Assembly: GCA_037044975.1 (NCBI GenBank)
Contig: JBAOIL010000037.1
Span: 186,001-250,000 of the forward strand
Direction: 5' to 3'
DNA: 64,000 nucleotides
Origin: JADLHS01 sp020848635
GTDB lineage: Bacteria > Verrucomicrobiota > Verrucomicrobiia > Limisphaerales > JADLHS01
Shown: piece after piece, positions 31,485 through 40,625 of the stretch
How positions within the stretch are numbered: the stretch's first letter is position 1
How the letters are laid out: each line of letters begins with the position of its first letter
Translations under genes and position numbers: made by a program
Notes under the pieces: generated by a model
Seen by the model: only the letters and a program-made list of their open reading frames with translations
What the model was told of the DNA's origin: nothing
The model's database searches: none

Positions 31485-33833
31485 TCACTTCGGCTCGATG
31501 ACCGCCTCTTTCAGAGTTTGCTTGCCGCTGCGCAGTGGTTTCTGCGCGCCGGAAGGCAGAATCGCCAGCGCTTGGACGCCCCTGGGGATTTCGGCTTCGA
31601 GCCGAAACGTCCTGCCATCAGTGCGCCAGCGGCTCACCACGCGGCCATGGGGCGTTTGCAGGGTTGCCTCCGCGTTCGCTAGACTGCCGGGGTTCGGCGC
31701 AATGAGAATTTTTTGCCAGCCGATACCGCCGGGCGGTTGCCGGATGCCGGCGACGTAGCCGTAATACCATTCCATCACATGACCCAACATGCAGTGGTTG
31801 AGTGATTGCGAGCCGTCCATCATAGCATCCCAGGTCTCGGGCATCGAGGTCAGGCCTTTCTTGAGGATGCCGCCATAGCTCCCGGTGCCCTCGCGCGAAT
31901 AGACGCGATGCAGGATGTCCGATCGCCCGGCTTGGGCGAGCGCGCGGATGAAATAGACATGGCCAACGTCGCCCGGCGTCTGCTGCCAGCCGCGCTGTTC
32001 CAGGTCGGCAATGAGTTCATCCACCAGCAAGCCACGGTCGGCGGGCGGCACCAGTTCGGCGCACAGGGCCATGGCGTTGGCACATTGCGGACTGCCGCTG
32101 TGGCGGAGTTTGCGCGTTACCGGATCCTGGAAGTGGCGGCGGAAATCAGCGGCGATGCGGTCGTGCAATTCGCGATACTTCTTCGCATCGTCCGGGCGAC
32201 CCAACGCTTCGGCTGCGCGTGAAACGGTCAGGGCGCAAAGCCCCCAAGTGGCGGTGGCGGACAGGGTCGTGGGCGTGTAACGCGACGGTCCGGGCGGCCG
32301 ACCATGCCCGTAATCATACCAGTCGCCCAAGCCGCCCGGCGCAAGGCCGTTTGTGGCCTCGGTCTGGATGTAGTCCGTGAAGCGACACATCATGTCGAAG
32401 TTATCGCGAAGAATTTGCGGGTCGCCGTACCACTCGTAATGCAGCCACGGCAACATGGCCGCCGCCGCGCCCCATTCGACCGTCCAGTTGAAGGCACCGG
32501 GAAACTTCCCCGCCGGATAGCTCGGAGCCACCGTCAGCACCCGTCCACTCGGCTCCTGCGCATCGCGAATGTCACGGGCTATCTTCGCCAGCCAGGCCCG
32601 ACAGTCATAGCGATACTGAAAACTGGGCGCGAGCAGGTAGGAACACTCCAACCAACCAAGCTTTTCGCGGTGCGGACAGTCCGTCATCACCCAACTCATG
32701 TTCGCCCGCATGGCGGCGTCAATGATCCGGTGCGTGCCCTTGAAGAGTTCGCTCGAACAATGGAACGCACCGGCTTCCGGCAAGCCGGCGCGAACGTCCA
32801 CCAGTTCCATGCGGCGGAGGACGGGGAGGCCTTGTGGGTTGGCGTGACCGGCTGGCACCGCCCCCGTCACCTCGACAAACTGCATGCCAAGGTAAAATGA
32901 AACCCACTGATGCGTCAGCGGCTTTCCGTCCGTAACGACTTCGCAGCCGACGATGTAACCGCCAAACAACCGGTCCTGGTCGTTCTTGTGCTCGCCACAG
33001 CGGAAACGCACACGGTCGCCTGACTTGCCGCCTTCCAGTTCCACGCGCAATTGCGCCGCCATGTTTTGCGGAAAACAGTAAAGGAAAACATCCGGCGCCG
33101 GCGCTTTCACCGCGACCGGCTTTTGATGGTCGAACTCGGAAATGTTCGGCCAGAACTGTGGCTCCAGCTTGCCGCTCGGCGCGACCACCTCGCGCGCCGG
33201 TTGCCAGGAATGATCGTCAAACCCGGCGCGGTCCCAGCCAGGCAACTCACGGCGCGCATCAAAATCTTCACCGGCAAAGATGTGCGAGAAGGTGACCGGC
33301 CCCTCCGCCGTGCGCCAGGAAGCGTCAGTCCCAAAGTGGGAAACCGAATCATCCTTTTGCATTACGGTGATTTCCGCGCACAACAAGTACGGTTCGGCGA
33401 CGGTGCGTTGCGGTCCGCCCTTGTTGTAGCGGCCGGCGGGTGGATTGGGATTGTGCCAGAAGGAATTGAACAGCATCACGCCCACGCAATTCGTGCCGGA
33501 CCCGAGCAAGGGCGCGAGGTCGAAGTCGCGGTAATAAAGGGTTCGTTCGTATTGCGACCAGGGCTGGTTGATCCCGGTGGCCGCCAGCCGCCGGCCATTG
33601 ACGCGGACGTCGTAATCGCCCAGCCCGACGATCCGCAGGACGGCGCTTCGGGGTTTGCGGTCGAGGACGAATTCCTTGCGGAAGAGCGGGCCGGCGGCAT
33701 TGGTTGCCCGGTCGGCGGGTGGCGCGATCCAATGCGCTTGCTCAAACTCAGCCGCACAGGCGACGACCACGAACGCAAGGAAGGTGACGAGGCCGGGAAG
33801 TAGTGGGCGGACGGAACTACGGGCTTTCTGCAT
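31485..33833 (-). CDS. Secreted GH78-type alpha-L-rhamnosidase
   Basis: 782 residues. The signal peptide is PLLPGLVTFLAFVVVACA, and the -1 Cys could be a lipobox variant. The N-terminal region carries the beta-sandwich domains of bacterial rhamnosidases (EFEQAHWIAPP, then GLGDYDVRVNGRRL). The catalytic (alpha/alpha)6 barrel shows MTDCPHREKLGWLEC (about 380-394), where the Glu of DCPxREkxGW is the expected acid residue, and TWDAMMDGSQSLNHCMLG (about 669-686). The last 80 residues form a C-terminal beta-domain. It removes terminal L-rhamnose from pectic or microbial glycans. It is preceded by a promoter ending 7 nt before the ATG, so the mRNA may be leaderless. Confidence 0.9.
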   Translation of the reverse strand: MQKARSSVRPLLPGLVTFLAFVVVACAAEFEQAHWIAPPADRATNAAGPLFRKEFVLDRKPRSAVLRIVGLGDYDVRVNGRRLAATGINQPWSQYERTLYYRDFDLAPLLGSGTNCVGVMLFNSFWHNPNPPAGRYNKGGPQRTVAEPYLLCAEITVMQKDDSVSHFGTDASWRTAEGPVTFSHIFAGEDFDARRELPGWDRAGFDDHSWQPAREVVAPSGKLEPQFWPNISEFDHQKPVAVKAPAPDVFLYCFPQNMAAQLRVELEGGKSGDRVRFRCGEHKNDQDRLFGGYIVGCEVVTDGKPLTHQWVSFYLGMQFVEVTGAVPAGHANPQGLPVLRRMELVDVRAGLPEAGAFHCSSELFKGTHRIIDAAMRANMSWVMTDCPHREKLGWLECSYLLAPSFQYRYDCRAWLAKIARDIRDAQEPSGRVLTVAPSYPAGKFPGAFNWTVEWGAAAAMLPWLHYEWYGDPQILRDNFDMMCRFTDYIQTEATNGLAPGGLGDWYDYGHGRPPGPSRYTPTTLSATATWGLCALTVSRAAEALGRPDDAKKYRELHDRIAADFRRHFQDPVTRKLRHSGSPQCANAMALCAELVPPADRGLLVDELIADLEQRGWQQTPGDVGHVYFIRALAQAGRSDILHRVYSREGTGSYGGILKKGLTSMPETWDAMMDGSQSLNHCMLGHVMEWYYGYVAGIRQPPGGIGWQKILIAPNPGSLANAEATLQTPHGRVVSRWRTDGRTFRLEAEIPRGVQALAILPSGAQKPLRSGKQTLKEAVIEPK

Positions 33834-33840
33834 GCGCCAC

Positions 33841-33868
33841 AGGCTAATTCTTACCGATGGCGCGTCAA
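33841..33868 (-). promoter_or_regulatory. Promoter of the GH78 gene, leaderless spacing
   Basis: On the minus strand TTGACG (33863-33868), 16 nt, TAGCCT (33841-33846), then GTGGCGC and the ATG at 33833. With the usual 6-8 nt from -10 to transcription start, the first transcribed base would be at or very near the start codon. Confidence 0.5.
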
Positions 33869-33958
33869 GGGATTGTGATGCTGGTGCGCGGATCGCTTTC
33901 CCCCATTGGCCCGGCCTGTCCGCGGCACTGGGTGTGCTGATTTGGAATCAACATTGAA

Positions 33959-34093
33959 ATGACGACCAGCGATCAAATCGAACCGTTCGGCCACCCATTT
34001 GGCTTCACTTGGAGGAAAGCGTGTCTGGTGGCGGCCTTGGGCCTGGTTCTCGGCGTCGTTCTCGCGTTCGCCATCCCCATCCAGGTTTCCTGA
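33959..34093 (+). CDS. Possible small single-pass membrane protein
   Basis: 44 residues: a polar N-terminus with FGHPFGFTWRKA, then one strong membrane helix (LVAALGLVLGVVLAFAIPI). It is read in the same direction as the lipoprotein gene 280 nt downstream. The helix composition is unlike shadow ORFs nearby, but length and lack of a visible Shine-Dalgarno leave this open. Confidence 0.35.
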   Translation: MTTSDQIEPFGHPFGFTWRKACLVAALGLVLGVVLAFAIPIQVS

Positions 34094-34373
34094 GTCAAAA
34101 CTGAACTTGGACACTCCGGTTCGTCGTGTGCCAATTCCTTGGCACCAACCGCCCACGGCGACGCAAACTCGGCGGATGGAAACTGTCTGCGGACCATTAC
34201 CCCCGATTGCTTGCAACTTTCAGCCCGAAGGAAGCCTGACTGCAACAGCCGGGCCCGGTTTGGATTAACCGCAAACCACGGACTCGGCTAGCTCAACGCC
34301 CCTACCGCCGAAGGCTGGCTTGCCCGCCAGGTGCCGAAGCGCGTAGAGTTATCAAGTGAATTGGAACGAACCC

Positions 34374-36350
34374 ATGCGATTCTGGAGCGGGGCAACGAAA
34401 CGGTGGCTTGCCCGCCTGCCCTTGATTGCAGCCGGTATCCTATTGGTGATGGGTTGCCGGCAATTCGCAGCCAAACCCGGCGATGTGCAGTCTCAGTCGC
34501 TCGGTGCCCCAGTCGGTGACAAGGCAACCAACGTTGGCCAAACCGCCTCGATCTTGCTGCCCGGCGATGTGGCGCTGGAAGTTGTATGGATTCCAGCAGG
34601 ATCTTTCCTGATGGGCCAGCGGGCGGACGAGCAGGATGCTTATCCCAACAAGGAAACGCCACAGCATCGGGTGACCCTGACGCATGGCTTCTGGATGGGC
34701 AAGCATGAGGTGACCAAGCAACAATGGCGGGCGCTGATGGGGACCACGCCCTGGTCCGGCCGGCCCTATGTGGATGAAGATGACCACAGCCCGGCGATGT
34801 ACATTTCCTGGGATGATGCGCAGTCCTTTTTGGCCAGGCTGGGCGCATTCGCCGGGAAACCGTTTCGTCTGCCCACTGAGGCCGAGTGGGAGTATGCGTG
34901 CCGCGCTGGGACAACCACGCGTTTCTATTGGGGCGATGACCCGGCCTACGAAAAAATCAATCTCGCAGCGTGGTGGCGTGGAAACGCACTCATCACCGAA
35001 CAAAAACACGCCCGCCCAGTCGGATTGAAGCCGGCGAATCCCTGGCAGCTATACGACATGAGCGGCAATGTCTCCGAATGGTGTCAGGACGGGCACTGGT
35101 TTTATCCCGCAGAACCAACGTGTGACCCGATCGGCCCCGATTCCGCCCCGCACCGCGTGGTCCGCGGCGGGAGCTGGCTCACCACCGGTGGTCATTGCCG
35201 GTCGGCACGCCGCAATCACGAACCGCCTTCGGCCAAGCACAGCGACCTCGGACTTCGCATCGCCATCGGCCCCAGCTCCAAGCCAGAGGCTGGCGCGCCA
35301 ACGTTGACTGATGTGTTCCTCGCCGGCGCCGAAGGCGTCAATACCTATCGCATTCCGTCCCTCTTGCTGGCACCCGATGGCTCGCTGCTGGCTTTCTGCG
35401 AGGCGCGCAAGGAATCGCAGGCCGATGCAAGCCCAACGGACCTCGTGCTGCGGCGGAGTCTCGACGGCGGGCGGACCTGGCTGCCGACGCAGGTTCTCGT
35501 GCGCGGCGAAGGGAAAGAGGCACTTATGAATCCTTGCCCCGTGGTGGATCATACGAATCGCGCCATCATTCTGCTCTGCGACAAAGCCAACGCCGTGCGC
35601 CAGGACCATCACCAGCATTTCCAACTCATCAGCCAGGACAATGGCCAAACGTGGTCCGCCCCCATCGCCATCGTGGATCGTATCGCCAATTACGATGCCC
35701 GCTTCAATGCCGGGCCCGGCGTGGGCCTTCAACTGCGAAGTGGCCGGCTGATAATTCCCGGCTACACCGGGGAGGTGAACGAGGAGACGGATGAGGAATG
35801 GTATTCCCGCGTGCTTTATAGCGATGATTACGGAGCGAGTTGGACCCTGGGCCCGCAGGTGCCCGAGTTGTCCGATGAATGTCAGGCCGTGGAGTTGAGC
35901 GACGGCACGCTGATGCTCAACGTGCGGGGCAACATGGGCATGAGTTGCCGGGGGGTGGCCACTAGCGCCAACGGCGGCCAGGCGTGGTCCAGCTTTCGAT
36001 GGGATCGGGAGTTAAATGAGTGCCCGTGCCAAGCCAGCGTGCTCCACTACCGCCTCGGCGAAGGCGGGACCAAGAACCGGCTGCTGTTCGCCAATCCGGA
36101 CAACGCCGGAGAGAAATTTGGCGTCGTTGACCGCACCCGGATGACGGTCCGGCTGAGTTACGATGAGGGGAAAACCTGGCCCATAAAAAGACTCATACAC
36201 GCCGGACCTTCTTCCTATTCGAGCGTGGTGCGACTACCAGACGGCGACATCGGCCTGCTTTTTGAAGGCGGCGAAAAGCACCGGCGCGAGTGGATCCGTT
36301 TCACCCGCTTCTCGCTTGCGTGGCTCACGCAAGGCGCGGAGCCTCGCTGA
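34374..36350 (+). CDS. Lipoprotein fusing a formylglycine-generating-enzyme-like domain to a GH33-type sialidase
   Basis: 658 residues from the ATG at 34374, which gives a lipoprotein signal with lipobox LVMGC (Cys 28). Residues about 60-300 are an FGE-sulfatase (SUMF1-like) domain: FWMGKHEVTKQQW, RLPTEAEWEYACRAGT, YDMSGNVSEWC and VRGGSW are diagnostic. The first Cys of the FGE catalytic pair is Thr here and only the second is kept (GGHCRS), so true FGE activity is doubtful. Residues about 307-658 are a sialidase propeller: YRIPSLLLAPDG with the Arg-Ile-Pro motif, Asp boxes SLDGGRTW, SQDNGQTW, SDDYGASW, SANGGQAW and SYDEGKTW, and CQASVL. The fusion is unusual. It converges tail to tail on the next gene (15-nt gap). 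Confidence 0.82.
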   Translation: MRFWSGATKRWLARLPLIAAGILLVMGCRQFAAKPGDVQSQSLGAPVGDKATNVGQTASILLPGDVALEVVWIPAGSFLMGQRADEQDAYPNKETPQHRVTLTHGFWMGKHEVTKQQWRALMGTTPWSGRPYVDEDDHSPAMYISWDDAQSFLARLGAFAGKPFRLPTEAEWEYACRAGTTTRFYWGDDPAYEKINLAAWWRGNALITEQKHARPVGLKPANPWQLYDMSGNVSEWCQDGHWFYPAEPTCDPIGPDSAPHRVVRGGSWLTTGGHCRSARRNHEPPSAKHSDLGLRIAIGPSSKPEAGAPTLTDVFLAGAEGVNTYRIPSLLLAPDGSLLAFCEARKESQADASPTDLVLRRSLDGGRTWLPTQVLVRGEGKEALMNPCPVVDHTNRAIILLCDKANAVRQDHHQHFQLISQDNGQTWSAPIAIVDRIANYDARFNAGPGVGLQLRSGRLIIPGYTGEVNEETDEEWYSRVLYSDDYGASWTLGPQVPELSDECQAVELSDGTLMLNVRGNMGMSCRGVATSANGGQAWSSFRWDRELNECPCQASVLHYRLGEGGTKNRLLFANPDNAGEKFGVVDRTRMTVRLSYDEGKTWPIKRLIHAGPSSYSSVVRLPDGDIGLLFEGGEKHRREWIRFTRFSLAWLTQGAEPR

Positions 36351-36365
36351 ACGGCGGCGGAACGT

Positions 36366-38975
36366 TTAGCGCCTTTTCATGAGCCAGGCTTCGGAGACGA
36401 TAGTCCCCCAGCCGCCGGTATTTCGCCAGACTTCACGTTCGAGCCGCACTCCATGCGCCACGTCAGGTGCGCGTTCGAATCGAATCTCCAACTCGCCGTT
36501 GTGGATCGCTTCACGCGGAATGTCGAAGGTGAACAAATCGCTCATGCGTTCCGGCACCTCCAGGTCGCGCGCCAGCACCACATCACCCGCATAGATGGTC
36601 TCGGTGTGCTGATTCATGCGGCTGCGATAGCGGTCCGGATACCACGGTCGAACCAAGGTGAGACGAAGTCGGTAGGCTGATTCCGGGTCCAGACCACGAT
36701 AGTGCAACCTCACCCCTTGGTCTTCGTCCTGCGTGTAATGCATCGTGCGTTGGCTGGGGCGATTTCCTTCCGAGCGCATGCCCGGGACCAGCGGTTGACC
36801 AAAATCATACGGGTATCCGCGCACGACGTTGGGGCAGCGATCCAATGTGCCGCAGTCGTCGTAGAACCCGCCTTCGCCCGGATCTGCGTAGTGCGTGATC
36901 AGGCGCAGCCGTTCCGCCCGTTCCGCGCCCTGCGTCGCGCGGGCCCGCTGCAACTGGCGCTCCAGCCAGCCCAAGCCAATGAAATCATGCTCCAGGTTGA
37001 AGAGGCCTTCGCTGCGGACGCCGAACTGACGGTTGCTCTCCTCGCCCAAGCGCATCGCTTCGCGGCGAAGTTTCACCATTTCGGACGTCTCGACTGGTCC
37101 TCCCAACCAAGCCAAGGCCTGATCAATGACGGCATCGGAACTGGAACCCGCCATCGCCCGCTCGATTTTCGTCTGCAATCGGGTCTGTTGCCGCACCCGG
37201 AGCTGGACGTATTTGTCGAGGGCCGCCTTCTGCATGTATTCGCGCCAGAGCCAGTTTTGCTTCATCCATTGCGAAGGCATTTTGGCCCCGGCCTGACGGA
37301 CCAACCGATAATAGCGGTCAATTCCGACTTTCTCAGGAATCGGCCGGCCCGGTTGCTCGACGAGGTTGTCCTCCAACTGAAAAATGGCTTCCGCCATCAA
37401 CGCCGCCGCCTCCCGCCCAAACCAGGTGCGGGTGTACTCCGCAACCAAGTCCTCCACGCTCCGCTGCGGCGACCAGAGCATTCGCTGCCACATCCATTGG
37501 TTGAAATGATCGTGCGTCCCGCTCGAATGCGTCACATCGCCGATGCCGTAGCGCATGACTTGATTGAAATACCAATGAAAATACCGCGGCCAGGCGAAGA
37601 ACGTCAGGCGATCATACACCATCGTCAACGCGGGGTCCGGCTGGCGTTCGTAGAGGAAATGATTCCAGCGCGGCGGTTGGTCGCCGTTCCGGTCCGCCCG
37701 CGGATAGGCTTGGATGAAACCGTTCTGCGAATAACGCCAATGCGTCAATTCATTGAAAAAAACGAGGTCCTGATCCGGCGGCAGTTGGTGGAGGATTTCT
37801 TCCGGATAACGAGCCGGAGGTCCAAACCCCGGATAGCGAAACAGATCCATCCGATGCGTCTGCCGATGGCCAGGCTGCCAGCTCATCGCATCCGAGCCGG
37901 GGCCATAACAAAACGCTCGCAACCATGTTCGTGGCTGCGCTTGCAGATAGGCGAAGATCGCCTGGTCATCGTCGTTGTCGAACTTCTGATTGGTAACGAA
38001 TACCTCCGTGTGCGGATGATATTGGTGAATGATCCGCGTCAGGTCCTCGCAAAGGCGGATGAACGTGCCGCCGTACGGTTTGCACCGGTCACACTCGCAT
38101 CCGCCGCCATCACCGCCGGCGAACCGGACATAATCAACCGGGGCGCTGTCGCGAAACCGCGCGGCGCATCGTTTGAGCAGTGCTTCGCGCGCCGCGGGCA
38201 CGGACGGACAAAGGTAGCCCGACCGGCCGATGGACTCGGCCGCCTGCCACTCGGGCGGACCATCGCCCGTATTCGGGCCATAGTGAACCAACGATTTCAG
38301 GCCGAACGATTTCAAGAGCCGGTACATCGGGTCATCTTCCCGAACGCCTTCCCCGACCTCCACGGTATTCAGGCCAGCCAGCGCAAAATCCAAGACCGCA
38401 TGGCGACGATCCGGCTCCGTCCAGGGCCGAACCTTCGCGCGGTCAAGCGCCACGGAACTCTGGCCCAACTGCGTCCCCCGCACCGCAAATGCCGGCGCGC
38501 TTCGCACAGTAAGCGTTGCGGGCAACTCAAGCATCGAACCCCGAACGACCATCTGACGCAGGATTTCTCCGGCGCCATACAGAACCCCACGCGGATCCGA
38601 CCCGGCCACAATGACCAGATAACCACCGGCGCGCGGGACGGTTTTTACGAGGAATCCCTCCGGCCCGGGTGAAAGAGCCGTCAGCGGCGCGATCCGATGC
38701 GCTTCGAATTGCGCCCGGATCTGGGTGTGGTTTTCTGGAAGCCCCAGCAATATGACGAGTTCCGTCGTCGGTGAAAGTCCGACCTCCCCCTCGTTGGCAA
38801 TGCGCGTTGGCACGTCACCCAATTCGGCAATTCGCTCGACGAGCAGCGCGGCAACGTTACGCTCGATGACACCGGCAGCCTCGCCGTTCTGAATGACGAC
38901 GCTCTTAAAAGCCGCGCCATACAAAGGCGACAGGAGACTCGAGAGCATCAGCAGACAAGCAATCCTTCCTCGCAC
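36366..38975 (-). CDS. Secreted large glycoside-hydrolase-like protein with GH67/GH20-type N-terminal domain
   Basis: From the GTG at 38975 the product has 869 residues and a signal peptide (GRIACLLMLSSLLSPLYGAA). The open frame reaches 39266, but the added 97 residues are arginine- and proline-rich and would bury the signal, so I reject them. Residues about 60-130 resemble the N-terminal alpha/beta domain of GH67/GH20 enzymes, including SDPRGVLYGAGEIL. The central part has TWLRAFCYG and HTEVFVTNQKFDNDDDQ, and CECDRCKPYGG with four cysteines that may bind metal. It resembles DUF4838-type proteins. An alpha-glucuronidase or hexosaminidase role is possible but unproven. The C-terminal 150 residues are a beta-sandwich. 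Confidence 0.65.
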   Translation of the reverse strand: MRGRIACLLMLSSLLSPLYGAAFKSVVIQNGEAAGVIERNVAALLVERIAELGDVPTRIANEGEVGLSPTTELVILLGLPENHTQIRAQFEAHRIAPLTALSPGPEGFLVKTVPRAGGYLVIVAGSDPRGVLYGAGEILRQMVVRGSMLELPATLTVRSAPAFAVRGTQLGQSSVALDRAKVRPWTEPDRRHAVLDFALAGLNTVEVGEGVREDDPMYRLLKSFGLKSLVHYGPNTGDGPPEWQAAESIGRSGYLCPSVPAAREALLKRCAARFRDSAPVDYVRFAGGDGGGCECDRCKPYGGTFIRLCEDLTRIIHQYHPHTEVFVTNQKFDNDDDQAIFAYLQAQPRTWLRAFCYGPGSDAMSWQPGHRQTHRMDLFRYPGFGPPARYPEEILHQLPPDQDLVFFNELTHWRYSQNGFIQAYPRADRNGDQPPRWNHFLYERQPDPALTMVYDRLTFFAWPRYFHWYFNQVMRYGIGDVTHSSGTHDHFNQWMWQRMLWSPQRSVEDLVAEYTRTWFGREAAALMAEAIFQLEDNLVEQPGRPIPEKVGIDRYYRLVRQAGAKMPSQWMKQNWLWREYMQKAALDKYVQLRVRQQTRLQTKIERAMAGSSSDAVIDQALAWLGGPVETSEMVKLRREAMRLGEESNRQFGVRSEGLFNLEHDFIGLGWLERQLQRARATQGAERAERLRLITHYADPGEGGFYDDCGTLDRCPNVVRGYPYDFGQPLVPGMRSEGNRPSQRTMHYTQDEDQGVRLHYRGLDPESAYRLRLTLVRPWYPDRYRSRMNQHTETIYAGDVVLARDLEVPERMSDLFTFDIPREAIHNGELEIRFERAPDVAHGVRLEREVWRNTGGWGTIVSEAWLMKRR

Positions 38976-39430
38976 TGCGAGGGTCGCTGTAGGCCTGCTG
39001 GTCCCCGGATGATACGGGCGCGCTTTACGAGTTTGGAGACGTACCTGATCAAAGTCGGTTGCGTCCGGTGCGACGGGCATTCCCTCTGCGGGGTCCTGTT
39101 CACCAAGCGCCTTGGGGGATGCTTCGGCCGTGAGATGCCGCGTCGGAAGGCGACTGATCAACCAGCGCGGCTTGACGACCGGAAGGCGGGTGCGAATGGG
39201 AGCCAGGCACACCAAGCGAGCTTCTTGATGCCAAATTCGCTGACCCTTAATCGCGCCGGAAATCATTTGCCGGGAGGTTAACTGCGCTGCAGCTCAAACG
39301 CCATAGCGGACCAGAAACCGCACGACCATCGCCCCAAACTGCGACCGGGCATTCAGCCAACTTGCCCTCGGTGGTCCAAAAAACGCCATGGACATCAGCG
39401 ACCGGCTGGCTAAACTCGTCCGATACTGAT
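38976..39430. other. Intergenic region
   Basis: 455 nt between a leftward hydrolase and the rightward pair of small membrane proteins. The first 291 nt form an open minus-strand frame continuous with the hydrolase, judged non-coding. I see no clear promoter, terminator or RNA gene. Confidence 0.4.
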
Positions 39431-39712
39431 ATGAAAAGCAACGGAAACACCACCATTTTGAACTGGGCGCTCGCCATTGCCGTGGTTGGCGTGGGCGTCG
39501 GGGCCATGCAATACTATTTCAAGACGCGCGAGGCCCGGTCGCTCCAGTCCCAAATGCTGAACTACCAGAACAAGCAGGCCTTCCTGAACAACTTGATCGC
39601 GGACACCATGCAGTACAGCAAGAGCAACCCCTCCATTGATCCCATCCTGGAAGCGATCGGAGCGAAGCCGGGCAAAAATGCGCCCGCGGCCAGCAAACCT
39701 GCCGGAAAATAA
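39431..39712 (+). CDS. Small membrane-anchored protein, first of a pair
   Basis: 93 residues from the ATG at 39431. A single membrane helix (ILNWALAIAVVGVGVGAMQYYF, residues about 8-29) is followed by a charged helical stretch likely to form a coiled coil (SLQSQMLNYQNKQAFLNNLI) and a proline/alanine tail. It is directly followed (4-nt gap) by a second protein with the same build. I do not recognise a named family. The pair may form a hetero-complex in the membrane. Confidence 0.65.
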   Translation: MKSNGNTTILNWALAIAVVGVGVGAMQYYFKTREARSLQSQMLNYQNKQAFLNNLIADTMQYSKSNPSIDPILEAIGAKPGKNAPAASKPAGK

Positions 39713-39716
39713 TTTT

Positions 39717-40085
39717 ATGAGTGATTTGAACCCCATCACGCCGACCAATTCCGAGTTGATCGAACTCAAGGAGCAATGCGCCCAACTGCAGGCCCAGACC
39801 CAGAACCTGCGCATCGCCCAATTGATTGTGGCCTTGGCGGTCGCCGGATTTTTCTGGGTGGAAGCCCGGCGCAACGGTCAGGCCTTGGACACCATGCGAC
39901 CCCAGGCGGCCCAGGTTGCGGAAGTGACCAAGAAGCAATCGCCCGCCATCAACGATTTTGTGAACCGGCTGGCCGAGTTTGGCCGCACCCATCCCGACTT
40001 CGTGCCGGTGCTGACCAAATACGGCATCCCCACGGCCACAACGTCGGCATTACCAGTCGTTGCGCCCGCCGCCCCAAAGAAATAA
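39717..40085 (+). CDS. Small membrane-anchored coiled-coil protein, second of a pair
   Basis: 122 residues from the ATG at 39717. A predicted coiled coil (ELIELKEQCAQLQAQTQNLR, about 13-32) precedes one membrane helix (IAQLIVALAVAGFFWV). The rest is soluble and ends in an alanine/proline-rich tail. Its layout mirrors the previous gene, though the helix and coiled coil are in the opposite order. Function unknown. Its stop is 5 nt from the stop of the convergent LAB_N gene. Confidence 0.65.
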   Translation: MSDLNPITPTNSELIELKEQCAQLQAQTQNLRIAQLIVALAVAGFFWVEARRNGQALDTMRPQAAQVAEVTKKQSPAINDFVNRLAEFGRTHPDFVPVLTKYGIPTATTSALPVVAPAAPKK

Positions 40086-40090
40086 TCCCC

Positions 40091-40516
40091 TCAGGCTTTG
40101 ACCAGCGACGGGTCTTCCAACCGGGCCCCGCAAGCAAAGCAGAAGTTGGATTGGGGCGGACACATGACTTCGCAAGACGGACATTCCAAGTGTGCCTTCT
40201 TGTGGCGGCGATGGATGATCAAATTGCGGATGTAGGGAATCCAGTTGAAGGCGTACGCGGCGATGAACACGGAGTCGTGCTGATAGAACAGCGCGTAGCT
40301 CAGCAAGAGCAGGGTGCCCACCAGACTCAACCACCAAAACGCCGAGGGCACCACCACGCGCTTGCGCTTTTCCGTGGCAATCCATTGCACGATGAAGCGC
40401 GAGAAGAACACCACGTTGCCGGTCCAGCCGATCACTTTCCAGAAGTGCCACTCGATCCAGAAGAATCGGCCGTCGCCAAAGCCAGCCTGCCAGTTGATAT
40501 GCGTCAGCCAGTCCAT
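40091..40516 (-). CDS. LAB_N-domain membrane protein with C-terminal zinc ribbon
   Basis: 141 residues. The first 95 residues match the lipid-A-disaccharide-synthase N-terminal (LAB_N) domain: KVIGWTGNVVFFSRFIVQW, VVPSAFWWLSLVGTLLLLSYALFY and AFNWIPYIRNLI give three or four membrane helices. Such stand-alone domains resemble small lipid-sugar transporters or SMR-type proteins. The C-terminus carries CPSCEVMC and CFACG, two C-x2-C pairs that form a zinc ribbon; this fusion is uncommon. The genes on both sides are transcribed on the other strand, so it is probably transcribed alone. Confidence 0.78.
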   Translation of the reverse strand: MDWLTHINWQAGFGDGRFFWIEWHFWKVIGWTGNVVFFSRFIVQWIATEKRKRVVVPSAFWWLSLVGTLLLLSYALFYQHDSVFIAAYAFNWIPYIRNLIIHRRHKKAHLECPSCEVMCPPQSNFCFACGARLEDPSLVKA

Positions 40517-40586
40517 AAGGCCGCGAGGTTAGACCGCCGCGCCGTAGGACTGAAAGCGCAAAACTTCCCCGCCGCCAATTCGCGAA

Positions 40587-40614
40587 TTGCTTCGCGCGGC
40601 GATTCGGCTATAAA
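40587..40614 (+). promoter_or_regulatory. Promoter for the DedA gene
   Basis: TTGCTT (40587-40592), 16 nt, TATAAA (40609-40614). The ATG follows at 40626, 11 nt after the -10, so the leader would be very short or absent. Confidence 0.5.
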
Positions 40615-40625
40615 CCCGCCGCCAC

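Noticed and set aside
38976..39266. N-terminal extension of the GH67/GH20-like gene
   Set aside because: Arginine/proline-rich and would hide the signal peptide; a GTG at 38975 gives a normal secreted protein.
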